From positions 367,773 through 431,772 of the forward strand of contig NMRA01000245.1 of assembly GCA_002633005.1 (NCBI GenBank): a stretch of 64,000 nucleotides of DNA, in the 5' to 3' direction. Position numbers and translations under genes: made by a program. This document shows, piece by piece, positions 1 through 10,717 of this stretch. The stretch comes from Phoronis australis. Its lineage: Eukaryota > Phoronida > Phoronidae. Below the pieces are notes generated by a model. That model did not search any database, was not told where the DNA came from, and saw only the letters and a list, made by a program, of their open reading frames with translations. Positions within the stretch are counted from its first letter, which is position 1; each line of letters starts with the position of its first letter.

Positions 1-464
1 TAATTTCACCTGGGCAAAACGTAATTTCGAGTTCCATTTCGAGTAAAAAGATTAGAGACCGTGCCCTGGTCAGTGAAATGAGACAATGCAGAATCTAGTA
101 GAACACACTTTAAAATTGTCTACAATTTTTAAATAAAACACTAGCTTTCGAGAGACCCGGGAAATTTGTCAGGCACGAAGACACACCAAGTCTGGCGTGT
201 CGAAAGATCTTCTGTCTTATACCAACCTGTTTAAAACTACAAAGGGTAGGTAGGTGGGAACAGAGAAGATGAAAAGCAAGGGAGAGCAAATGGGAATAGT
301 TTATTGACACTCAGTATCACACAAAAATGAAGTAAAGAGTGATTATTTGACACGTTCAAGCTCACACAGGCGCATGGCACACACATCTCAGTCGCCTGCC
401 AGTAACTAAAATAAGCCAGTGAACCAAAGGAACAAAAGAGACAAAGAGGACCATCCCGGCTGGC

Positions 465-575
465 CGGGGGCAGATCCAGGAACGAGTTAGGGGGGGGGGC
501 AGGGCAGAAAGTACTGCCAAATCGAATCTGATTGAATTTTGGGGGGTGCACCCCCTCTCTAAATCCGCCACTGCG
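465..575. mobile_element. Short GGCGGATCC-type inverted-repeat element, copy A
   Basis: A short element with a degenerate inverted-repeat pair: GGGGCAGATCCAGGA near 466 and AAATCCGCCACTGC near 561-574, with G-rich then C-rich interior. Two related copies lie at 35371-35515 and 38179-38331. The ends resemble those of non-autonomous hAT-like elements, but no clear target-site duplication is visible here, so the superfamily is a guess. It has no coding capacity. Confidence 0.5.
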
Positions 576-613
576 GCATCATCTACTAAATTTTTCTTAT
601 TCACGGTTACAGT

Positions 614-1196
614 CTCGCTGGTTCCCTGCGTGTAGAGAACACTGTGACACAGGTATCATTCACGCGCTCTTTATCACAGGTTGACTGATGTAACCTCGGC
701 AGTCATTGGTTAGCTTGAATTTACAACAAAGAGAGGAAATGGCGGACTATAAACGATTTTTAGTCTTGGCATGCAAGTGGCGTAACAGCAGCTCCGTTTC
801 TGCAGTTTGTTTAATAGCCGCGTCTTCGAAGCACACACCAGTGTACAAAAAGTCTTACCGATTTAACCGGTGTGTTATTTATACTGTGTGACAGCAATGT
901 AAACAAAAGTCAGAGACAGTAGGCCTAAAAAGATGCACTCCCGGCCGAAAAGGCGCAACCATAATTTTCTGGGATTCACATGTCTTGAACATGAATTAAG
1001 CACCGATTTGTTTGTACAACAGACCACATTTACTCTTCCTCCATCAGTCATGCCAGTTTGTTTGCGTAAAGCGCTACCTATTAAGAATTCGACCAACCAA
1101 TCCGAAACGCCGGAGTAAAAAATTTCCCGAGGACTATGATACTTCGCTGGTTACCTGCCATGCGTAGAACCTAACGACACACAGGGAACCAGCGAG
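614..1196. mobile_element. MITE-like element with 20 bp inverted ends
   Basis: Bases 614-633 (CTCGCTGGTTCCCTGCGTGT) and 1177-1196 are inverted repeats that differ at one position. A second near-copy of the left end occurs in direct orientation around 1144-1165. The 583 bp interval has only short uninformative reading frames. No target-site duplication is obvious. It is probably a non-autonomous DNA transposon remnant. Confidence 0.45.
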
Positions 1197-1329
1197 GCGA
1201 TTTTCCACAGGTCATGAACCTGGAAGTGTAACTATGTCCCTGATCTCAGATGGGATTTTCCGAACGCCAGAAAGAAGTCTTTTTGCCCGACGTTGAATCA
1301 ATTCCTTCGGCTTGTTTAAAAACCGGTTT

Positions 1330-2700
1330 TGAAAAGAAATATTGATGACACATGGCCATCTTTGAGATAACTCTGTCAAGTTGAAGCCATTGAGCCTAAG
1401 ATCAGCAAAATGGTGAGAAAGTGGCTTGGTTTATCTACAGATTCTCTCATCAGTAGCACTGTACAGCAAGCAAAGTAAGTTGCGTCTACCAATCCTACAT
1501 CTGTTGTAGAGGAGTACAAGGTTGCAAAGGTCAAGCTATGCTGTGTGAAACGAATGACAACATCAGAGACAAACCACCAGACCTAACCGGCGCCGGAAAG
1601 AAATGGAAAGTGAAACCAAAAGACTGTGACTGAGATCATGGCTCATCACTTGTTCGTGTGGTGAGAAATGGTAGAAAAGGTATTGGAGTGATCCAGAGGG
1701 AAATGTTTGGTCTGAGGCAAAGAGGACGAAAAGAATGAAACTAAGTGAGCAAGAAATCCGGAAAATGGAGGAAGCGTGAACGCCAGCCTTAGTGCATGCC
1801 GCTGTGCAGCAGGCTCAACAGGGAGGTAGCTGAATTGGGATGGTGTGGAACAACAGGTCTGCAGTTGGAACGATTGGTGAAGTTCCCCATCCAGTCTGCA
1901 TATGATGTTCAGTTGCCATCACCTGCCAATTTCGTGAGGTGTGGTTTGCGGACAGCCTTCTTGCCGACGGTCTTTGATTGACACGTAGTCTGAGATATAC
2001 ATTATCTGGCTGTTCAGGTCTCACGTGTGGATGGTATACCTTCAGGCACAATTTGGTACTGGATGTTATACGTAAAGCAGTTGAGTGTGCATGCAGTGGT
2101 TCCATCAAAAGAACGCCAAAAGACAAATTTCGTCACGCAAGGGGTTGTAAGTACGACCAGTGTTAAGAGACCAGCTCCTGCCAAGGCTTTACAGTTCGCT
2201 AGTCAAGCCACTTCAGATTTGTGTCCTGGGGTGGTGTTGCTCTATTAAGAGAGGAAACATCTTCGTTCTTGGTGAACTAACAGTTGCATGGGAAGAGGGT
2301 TTCTGTACTGAAGCCCATGAGTGCAAGCTGTTACGGTATGCAGAACTATAGCAACAGAAATCCAGGGGAAGGTTACAGCTGTGAACTGACTCCATCTGAG
2401 GTGGGATGTCACGATTTTCCGCCATCGTCTTTATGGAGGTTCCTGAAGGTGGCTGGTGTGAACCTTTTGAGGGAGGTAGTCGTGGACGTGGAGGGCAGCA
2501 CGTGGATTATGCGGAAGTACGTGACTTGCCCGACAGTACTTAACATGGAGCCAGGACTTGATAGCCAACTGTAACGCAACACCAGCTGTAGCCTTGGTAC
2601 AAAGCTGTATACTAAATAGTCTTCATACAGCTAGTTGGCTAGCTACAACAGCTGCTGCAGATCCACTGCGTGGAGATAGATCCTGAGCTTAAAGGGTCAA
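1330..2700 (+). mobile_element. Decayed LINE (non-LTR retrotransposon), ORF2 C-terminal part
   Basis: Reading the three plus frames together gives pieces of the reverse-transcriptase C-terminal region common in invertebrate LINEs. They include a KWLGL block near 1420, VEEYKVAK near 1507, SAYDVQLPSPANF near 1894, then a strand-rich LGELTVAWEE block near 2270, and a weak C-terminal tail running to about 2700. The order matches that of the family, but frameshifts and stops break every piece, so no protein can be made. The assignment rests on recognition of the family pattern. The exact clade is not determined. Confidence 0.6.
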
Positions 2701-5700
2701 AATATTCAGGAAGCACGGCGCTCAGCTGATGACTGCAGTTAGAAATGGAGCACAACCATATATCTTTATGTAAGTAATTCTAAGAACAGACCTCTAGGAA
2801 GGCAAAAATTATTGGGGGAGCACAAACCATTTCGACATTTTCAAAATCCTTAGTTGAAACACGACCGGTAGTCCAGTTTCTGGTGGCTGGGGAAAAGGGT
2901 AGTGTGTCCCAAAATGTACACACTTCCTGAACGCCTGGAGTTCAAATTCAGTTTCCGTGGATAACTGAAATTCTGCGCGGGCCTACTGCATGGTTACATC
3001 TTGACGTGGGTACGTCAGTCATGACTTGCACGCGAATCAGGGCAAGCAATCAATTCAGTTTTGAAGAACAAAAATTCATTGCTCAATACTACTGGAAACT
3101 AAAAACACCAAGGAAGTGCAAGACAACCTTTCCAAGAAATGAGTTTAATTTTATATATTTAAGGATTTTTAAAACCTTTGTCCTATCTACGGTTTATGAG
3201 TCCGAATTTCATCAATGTCTTTGAAAGTTATTTTAGGTATGCAAAAATCGTCTAAGTGTACTTTACTATTTGGGGATCGGATTACACTGTTTTTCCAACT
3301 TCAGGCTGCAATTAAATTCACTGAAGCATCAATTCTTAAAAGATTAGCTCCAAATTGTCAAAAATCATCTATGAATCTATCAATTTCCGTAAATACATAA
3401 GTAAATCAGAAACCAACGAATTTGTTTATCAAAACGGAATGTTATAAGCAATTTCTGCATGTATGCTCGCAGACTTTTGACGGGTAGCCGGGGAAATATG
3501 GGAGATGGGGCATTCGTATTAAGGTGCATTTTTGCTCATTTCAGAGGTACCTTTAACGGTTCATGAGGTAAACTTGAACTCCATTGACAAAAAAAAAACC
3601 CGCTGAAATCTTTCTTTATGATTGCGAGAGTTGTTTCAGTACCCCCTTTTGACATGTACACGGTCACCACAAATAGTAGCCTAGACAGCAGTGTGGGAAT
3701 TCCTTACAAACAACTCACAGTAATCATCCTCAAAAGAGATACTATTCTTGTGATACTACGGGAAACAATAACATTATTTTATAACTAACCATCGGAAATA
3801 GTCCTTTTGTGCATTTCACAAATACGGTGGTCTTCACGTTCTTCAAAATTCCACCCTTTCGATGGCGGCAATCCTACTGTATTTTTGTCACATTTTTGGT
3901 TGTTTGTGTCAAATGGCTGTGATGTGCACGAATGTTTTGTGATTTGTTGATGAATTTGGAATCTCAAATTCCCTCGTGAATTCTTGGCAGTGTCGGATTT
4001 ACATGTATAGAGAGACAAAGGCACATTTCTCCCGAACTGCTCCACCGAGAGAGGATACCGTCTGAAATGGGACACCTTAAGATGAAAGGCTACACATCGT
4101 TAAGCTTGGAAAAAAGAGAGACAGTTCATTCCACCGTCGTGTGGTCCCAAAACAATGCAGGGAGTGACCTCCTCCAAAATGAAAACCGGTCGCACGGTTC
4201 CAACATTGGGCCTTCTTTCCGTGAGCTGCCCCTTAATAATTTGTCAATAAATCACAAAAAGGGTGGCCACTTAAATGTCGCCAATGGCTTCCTTCAAGGG
4301 CGGGGCCCCTAAATATGTAAATATCTACATTTTTGAATATCAAGAAATGCGCAGCAATTGATGTTATCTGTCATGTCATCAATTTTATCAAGTAATATAC
4401 AGTTTCGAGAGAAAAAAATAAAGCGAAAGTTCGTCTCCGTTATCCTTTGCCACAGAGGGGCCTCTGGAAAAAAGAGTTTTGCATTCGCAAAATTGACTTA
4501 ATGAATTCTAAAATCCAGTAAATTAGTACGCTCTGCAAAAGTTTCGCTTTACAAATTTTCTCGATTTTTCGAAATATATGTATGATTGATTTCGTGCACG
4601 TTTTCAAGTGCGTTTAGATGACCTGTGGTGCAAAAGCGAAAACCCTAACGTTAATGTCCTAGCCAGGGTCCTCATGCACTGATGCTGATCGTTAAATGTT
4701 CTCTTGAAGTTTCTCTCTTATCCGTATTTCGCAATCTTTCTTTTCTCGACTTTCCCCGCACCCACGCCTATGTCAGTTGTCTCACGGTTTAACCCTGACG
4801 CCTGAAATTTTTTGGGGGCCCGTATCCTCCTAACCCCCTCCCCCCTCTGCCCCCCCGCTTTCTACGGCCCTGAAGAAGTAAGATGAAAGCGTTCAGAAAA
4901 TCTAAGAAGCTGCTTTGTATTTTTTGGCCGCGTGAATGCTGGTCAATATTCAATGAAAATGACCGTTCACCCGATCACGGGCGCTGACGACGCCTGTGCA
5001 CCCGATGTCCAGACACTGAGTTGGCCAAACTAAGCTGATTTTTTGCTGTTCAATTTTAGCAAACTCATTGGTCAATAGATGTCACTTAACATTCACTCAA
5101 ACGTTTTAGTTTCAACAATACAAGTCAGTTGGAGTTGTAGCAATGAACACTCCCCGAGTATTTTGTCACCTATATTTGAACCATGCATCTTTACGAATTG
5201 GAAACACGTACACACCTAAAGCTGTGTTCATCCGTGATCAGAAATACGAAACACACAATTCTGAATACCATGTATCACTAAACAAAACACAGAAACATTG
5301 TGATGGTGCAATACAAACCAAACTAATTATCACAAAGTGAAGATAACTTAAAATTTTAGTAGGTTTCCTTCGGCATACCACTCACGTTTCACAGGAGCCT
5401 TCAATAGTTCCCTTTTCCACCAGTTTCCTTCTTACTAATTCTCAATAACCATTTTGAACAGATCCTAACATGCGCCTATCTTGCAAAAAACGCAGTGATC
5501 TGCATATATGCGCACGCGCCTAATTGCGGTGCTATAGGCCTACCCTCTTTTCAGAACAGTCGCTCAGTCAGACTAAAGTTCTGTGAAGTTCGCCTCTCGT
5601 AGACATTTCACCACTCAACAATATTAGCAATTAATTGTTTCTCTTATTTGAAGTCCCATTCAGAGCCATCTGCTCTCTGTGGCCATAGCCTTTGATTTTG

Positions 5701-6199
5701 GCGTGGAAGCCTAATTTGTTTGGGCCGTTTCACATTCGTCTGTAACAAAGTGGTCACCACCGCAACTGCAGTATGCGTCTCTTCATTATCGGGAAAATGT
5801 AGTTCCAAGACTGGAGCCAGTGGACTCACCTAAGGTTTTGCTGTGGTCGACGTGACAGCACTAAGGCGACACGATTGCTTACCCCTGTCATAGCGTGCCA
5901 TGCCGTCAAAGCCAACTCGCTCCAAGAAGAGTAACGAGTGATAAATAGATCGGCTGTTCTTAGCATTGAAATGTTCAATGAAAACTTATCCAGTTTAATG
6001 ATTGTAGTATATTTAAATTTAAATCTCACTGAAAACTTTTCATAGTTTGTTTATTAAGTATCTGCTATTTTGTTTATTGTATTAAAAAGAGATTGACGAT
6101 GTAAAAGTTTATCGTTTGTCATTTCGTGTTGTTTACAAAAATCACTAGCCTTGTCTGGTTTTCCCGTCTAAATGAAAGAGGGCGATACTACCACTGACG
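2701..6199. other. Gene-free stretch, no recognised feature
   Basis: No exon with family similarity was recognised on either strand. A 72-codon plus frame from 3006 has a segment (about 3055-3150) that vaguely resembles the helix-turn-helix start of some transposases, but it is too short to call. Bases 4795-4875 are a C-rich low-complexity patch like the interior of the GGCGGATCC elements. A minus frame around 5644-5829 is open for 61 codons without recognisable similarity. Confidence 0.5.
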
Positions 6200-6359
6200 G
6201 TGATGTGCAAGGTCCTAATAGAAAATGGCCGACGTCACGGTGGTCAGGGACAAACTGTGCCTGTGGATTGAAACTCGTTTTAACAATGAGGACAGTTGAG
6301 CATTTGTGAGGATTTAACCACTTTTACTACAAAACACAATCAGTTACGAAAAGAGATCG
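6200..6359 (+). other. Possible promoter-proximal non-coding exon
   Basis: An AAAATGGCCGAC motif at 6222-6233, similar to YY1 sites found at many animal transcription starts, opens a 24-codon frame (6225-6299). It is followed by a strong splice donor, ATCG/GTGAGTAC, at about 6359. The first coding exon of the downstream SLC46 gene begins right after a good acceptor (14356), so it needs an upstream leader exon, and this is one candidate about 8 kb away. The link is inference only. The short frame could be an upstream ORF. Confidence 0.22.
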
Positions 6360-6447
6360 GTGAGTACGCCATCAAGCACCTGCTTTGAAGACTTTGACCT
6401 GACCTACATGCCTTAGTTTACTTTGTATGCTCAGTCATAGGCATGGT

Positions 6448-6502
6448 CATAGCTCATCAACATGTCTACTGATATTATTTGTAGGCATGTTGATGAGCTA
6501 TG
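6448..6502. repeat. Perfect 17 bp inverted repeat (hairpin)
   Basis: CATAGCTCATCAACATG at 6448-6464 is exactly reverse-complemented at 6486-6502, and pairing continues inward through CTAC/GTAG after one mismatch, leaving a short loop. No gene is adjacent. Confidence 0.6.
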
Positions 6503-6841
6503 TGCCAATGTGGTTAAGCATGTATAAATATGGAAAATGGAAAAGATTCAGCTTTGAGCCCTAATAGTATTTGCACAGTTTCATGATCTCCAGTTTTGAA
6601 TATTCAACTTTGTTTTTCTGAGCAAACTGATGTGGCTGGTTCATAGAATGGCAAGGTCCATAGTTATAGAAGTCTTTGAACACCTCCACCTGCTCCCCTT
6701 GAATTATTTCATTTCGACAATCATTCTACTCAGGGGGACAATGTATTATCTGTTTCCAGATTTTGTTCCACTACATTTGTTTTAAACTCTATACACAATC
6801 GAGGTGACAACTAAGCAACATTGAAACATCTATACAGTGAC

Positions 6842-6918
6842 TAAATTAGACGTCAATAACTTTTAAAACATGATCGCTTATGGCACATCAATAACTTTTA
6901 AAACATGATCGCTTATGG
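6842..6918. repeat. Two-copy tandem repeat, about 36 bp unit
   Basis: The unit TCAATAACTTTTAAAACATG followed by ATCGCTTATGGC occurs twice back to back with almost no differences. It has no coding significance. Confidence 0.7.
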
Positions 6919-7053
6919 CCCAGTACATGTCAAACTACTTTACTCGAGGAGTAGTACACTAACCGGAAAACTGATATTTGTGGTAATGTGCCAATTTTGA
7001 TAGTTAGCTTGTTGTTGTAATGCCTGTAATGGAACACGTGTGAAGACAAGAAG

Positions 7054-7275
7054 ATGGCTAGCATTGTAGTCATCGAGAGAGTGCAAGCAGTGGATGAGGT
7101 TGGTCGATGGGCAAGAGCTGTGATTTCATTTTTTATGACTGAGGAAAAACTAGAATTGTTACTGCAACCAAAATTGTCCAGAGGTTCCAAATCTTCAGTT
7201 TGTCTATCACCATATTTGCACTTTTGTTATTTTATGATTTGAGGACTAATAAAGATTGAACTTGAACTAATGACA
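7054..7275 (+). mobile_element. Possible LINE 3' tail
   Basis: A 62-codon plus frame (7054-7242) ends just before AATAAAGATTGAACTTGAAC, a type of short A-rich repetitive tail common at LINE 3' ends. The peptide itself is not clearly recognisable. The opposite strand is also open (6930-7190). This is a weak call based on the tail motif. Confidence 0.25.
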
Positions 7276-8999
7276 CGTGTAGTTTTGTTTGCTGTGACAT
7301 GTTTGGTGTAGCTGTAATCTGGAAAATTCAGGGATGGGTTCACAATTAACTGACTTTTAAGTTGTTTTGATACTTTGTTTAAAAACAAAATAAAAAGATA
7401 GCAACTCTAACCGATAAGAAAAAAACAAGTAGACAGGAGTATTAAAAATAAAGTAATGAAAACAGGTATGAAAGATATTTAAAACCAATGTTCCTTTGGG
7501 AAGTGGTCCTTTGTCAAGATCAACGCAGATTAACTCTTTAGTCTTTTTCAGTTTTTGTAATATTCAAAATGTACCAAGTTAAAACCACTCTCCACATTAC
7601 AGGCTTGAACTCCATCTGTGCAGAGTGCCAGGGTGTAATAACAACCACCGTTGTTAAGAAAGTAGTGTTTGTAATGTTCTGCGTTGGACAGACAAAATCG
7701 AAGTCTGAGTTTGACGGGATGATTTTATTTACTAATTCCACTTGGAACCTCAGTGAAAACTTTGAATCCTTGTGAGAACCGTGTGAGAACTGTAAATCTA
7801 TGAAAATACACAAAATGCTCGAAATACGTGACAATATTATATAAAACCGAATCTAAATTAAACTGTTAACAATAGTCACTCTGAGAAACTAGTCAAAATT
7901 ACTCAAATCTAACTGAATCGGTATATGAACTTTAAATCACATTTACCAAACCAACATTTATCTTAAAACGTATTATATCTTAGAACATTTCATAGCTCAT
8001 AAACTCTAATGAGACTTACAGAAATTGCTCCCTTTGATCTTAACAACACATGAACATCCAATTCTTGTTTTGTGTATCAGTATGATCCTTGTCAGTGACT
8101 GAATACACTCATTGAAACTCTACAGACTCCGTGATCTGCCTAAAATACTTGATTCTCCAAAGTTACTGAGCTTCCTCGTCTCCTAACTTTTTCTTTTGAG
8201 AATGACGCTTACGTTTGCTCCAGAAATATTTATACTCTAAGATATGACTAAGCATCATATGGACACTGGTCAGGGCGTAAGTACATCGGTGTGGGTGTTT
8301 CTTAGAATCAACCCACCTAAAACTGACCACTCCAAAACATGTTTTTATGACCATATCCTGTTTGTCAGAACCACACTGAAAACTTAGCAGAACTAAAGCT
8401 TTTCTGAAGAAATTGCACAATACTCAAGTTTACCACAACAAGTTGTTTACAATAACAAGTCCTGTTCTAAAATATTTGTGACTTTCAAAATAGTTAACTG
8501 ATATTAACACATTTGTTCATAAATTTAATCATTGATCTATAATAAATTGTTACATAATTCTAACATTTTTCATCAAAAATGTTACAGTGTTAGCTATTTA
8601 CCTTTCCACGTCATTAGCTCAGATCTACATCAATACAAAGGGCATGCTGGAATAGGCATCCTAAAAGTTGTCTGGGGCTTAGGGAATCTGAGTGATGACC
8701 AGAGTAAGTCTGAAATTCTCCACATGAATAATGCTGTAATCACCTGAAAACCTTTCAGCACTTGGTTACGACTTTTCTTCCAAATGTCTGAGTGTTGAAA
8801 CTTGTGTTGGTTGATTCATATGGGAACCCTTATTTGAATATTTATGCAAGTTTCCTTCGTTGTCTGTCTAAATAATTAAAAATTCCTTTAATGTTTATTG
8901 TATTCATAACTAGCACTTATGCTAATGTTTGTTTTGCTGTTTTTTTTACCTTATACTGATGTAAAATACATGTTTTACTTACCTACTTAATCATATCAT
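7276..8999. other. Gene-free stretch, no recognised feature
   Basis: The region is AT-rich with several short frames open on both strands (for example 7538-7834 minus and 7569-7775 plus). None shows a recognisable domain or a convincing splice-site context. Confidence 0.5.
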
Positions 9000-9108
9000 A
9001 CTAAGTTTATTTGTGTTAAAGGCCTGTGGCCCAAAATGCAATGAACAAAAAATTTAAACAGGCATATTTACACAAGCACTCAACCCATCTAAGAGTTGTT
9101 CTCTTCTT
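9000..9108 (-). mobile_element. 3' end of minus-strand LINE, separated by an inserted DNA transposon
   Basis: Read on the minus strand, this piece continues the LINE C-terminus from 10718. Removing the element at 9109-10717 and one TTAA copy gives an in-frame junction, with HSALK on the upstream side joining RREQLL on this side. It ends in a 3' untranslated tail containing AATAAA. It therefore marks the 3' end of the LINE described at 10718-13046. Confidence 0.6.
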
Positions 9109-10717
9109 TTAAAGGAGAATGCCACCCGATTTAGTTAGCCTTTTTTACCGTCTTGATCAGTCTATATCCACATCGCCTCTTACACGGTCGACCTCACCTT
9201 GCCGAGAGGTGTCGCGTTAACCTGTGATGAAGGTGAGAAATGACGCAGTGATGTCAGTGGTTCGTCTGCAGCGTGAATGCCGCTACATTGCAGTGCATCT
9301 TTCCCGCTTGTCCAAGCTATGAAGCTGCGAAGAAAGCGAGTATATCGTTTTTTCGACTTCCTCGAGAGCCTGAAATGCTTAGAGACTAGCTCGCGGTAGT
9401 GAAGAATGATAGGTACGCTGTGAATAGCAAGTATGTGGCCGTGAAACATCTCAGTGTCTGTGGCCGGCATTTCGTCGACAGTGATTTCTCTGACGAATTC
9501 TGGCTTACCAAAGAACTATCCATACGTTCCATTGTCTGTGCATGTTCACGGTGCCTCTCTAGTATTTCTTGGTCAGTGTATTCCGGTTCGAACTGATAGC
9601 CTGTGAAACGTAACGATCCGACCAGTGAAGTCTTCGTCAGATGAGCTCTTGACTAAGTCGGGATTGGCGCCGGGCGAATTGCCATGTAGACGTTTATTAT
9701 TCTGCGTTCTGTTTCAAAATGAATTATTCTCATCCTAACCAATGCTTATATAAAACTGAAACAAAGTCTGTGTCATTGGATACAAATTGTAATGCCTTTG
9801 CAGTATTCGTGAGTGCAAATGTTGAGAAGCCAGCAATGAATAAACCACTGCGTTACCGGGCACTGAGGCCGTGTGAGCGCATGCTAATTCAGTGTTTGCT
9901 GACAGAAAGCTGTTGTGAAACAATTACTCGATTTTATGTGCTATGGTCACATGTTAGGGGAATCTTTATTTAGAAATACAAATACATAATTCAAATCATT
10001 GTTACTGTACAACCTTTGCCATGATGGTCTGTGGAGGGGGAACCCGACTTCGCGGTCCCCGACCAGTAAGTAGATTTTCAGTTTCGTGGCTAATTCACAT
10101 AAATTATTACGTGCACATTATTTCTTTGGCTCACTCTTGTAGTCTTTTTGTGACTGGAGGCTTAGTTTCCAACTCAAGCTGGTTTATGTTCGTGCCAGTC
10201 CCGGCGGCCGCGACGGGCCTGATCGGGTTCCGAGCCACTGGCCGGGATAACAAGCGTTTTGTGTGTTTAGAACTCAAAAAATCGCAAGTCTAAACAACAC
10301 AGATCTAGGTTCTCCTGTCACGAAAGAATACTTCGAATTTATCTCCGAAGAGACCCCAAACTCCTGCTACGGACCTTGGTAAATTGGCCTGCCGAACTTT
10401 GTAGGCTACGGTGTGTCCAAATACCAATAAATCCGTAACAGCGAAATAAAGAACTGTATTTTTAAGGGTTTTACATCCAAGTTTGATGATTTATTGGTGT
10501 TAAACGATGAATTCAAGTGATAAGCTGACACCAGTAACCCGTGTTGTGAACTGCTGAACAGACTGCGTGTGAAACCAATGACGTCATTGGATAATTTCAA
10601 CACCTCCATCTGCTGTCAAGTATCAGGTAATGCAACCGAACGTGCCGTTATCGAGTAGAACTACTCGATCTAAATAGACACAAAATAGGTTGTTTTTTGG
10701 GTGGCATTCTCCTTTAA
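9109..10717 (+). mobile_element. THAP-bearing DNA transposon with TTAA ends (Kolobok-like), non-autonomous
   Basis: Perfect 19 bp terminal inverted repeats (TTAAAGGAGAATGCCACCC at 9109-9127 and its reverse complement at 10699-10717) include a TTAA on each side. The element lies inside a LINE whose reading frame resumes when one TTAA and the element are removed, so TTAA is the target duplication. The plus strand near 9294-9470 encodes a THAP zinc-finger pattern: C-x4-C (9294, 9309), then FFRLP, then C-x2-H (CGRH, 9459-9470). A TAG at 9387 occupies the place of the conserved tryptophan. No catalytic domain is recognised further on. TTAA plus THAP suggests the Kolobok superfamily rather than P elements, which make 8 bp duplications. 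That assignment is from memory of the families. Confidence 0.7.
9294..9470 (+). pseudogene. THAP-domain transposase fragment with internal stop
   Basis: The frame reads C-IFPA-C, then KKASISFFRLPREPEM, then a TAG codon (9387-9389), VNSKY, and VCGRHF. This is the C2CH zinc-binding DNA-recognition module of THAP transposases. The stop falls where THAP domains carry an invariant tryptophan, a single-base change from TGG. No start codon or downstream nuclease domain is visible, so it is a dead relic inside the 9109-10717 element. Confidence 0.65.

Noticed and set aside
3006-3224. Possible helix-turn-helix transposase start (FSFEEQKFIAQYYW)
   Set aside because: The similarity is vague, only about 30 residues long, and has no supporting neighbouring sequence or element ends.
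8163-8420. 85-codon minus-strand ORF with a basic C-terminus
   Set aside because: No family was recognised. It is flanked by AT-rich sequence without a clear exon partner.
9587-9600. GGTTCGAACT, tRNA T-arm-like
   Set aside because: There is no surrounding cloverleaf and it lies inside the THAP transposon.
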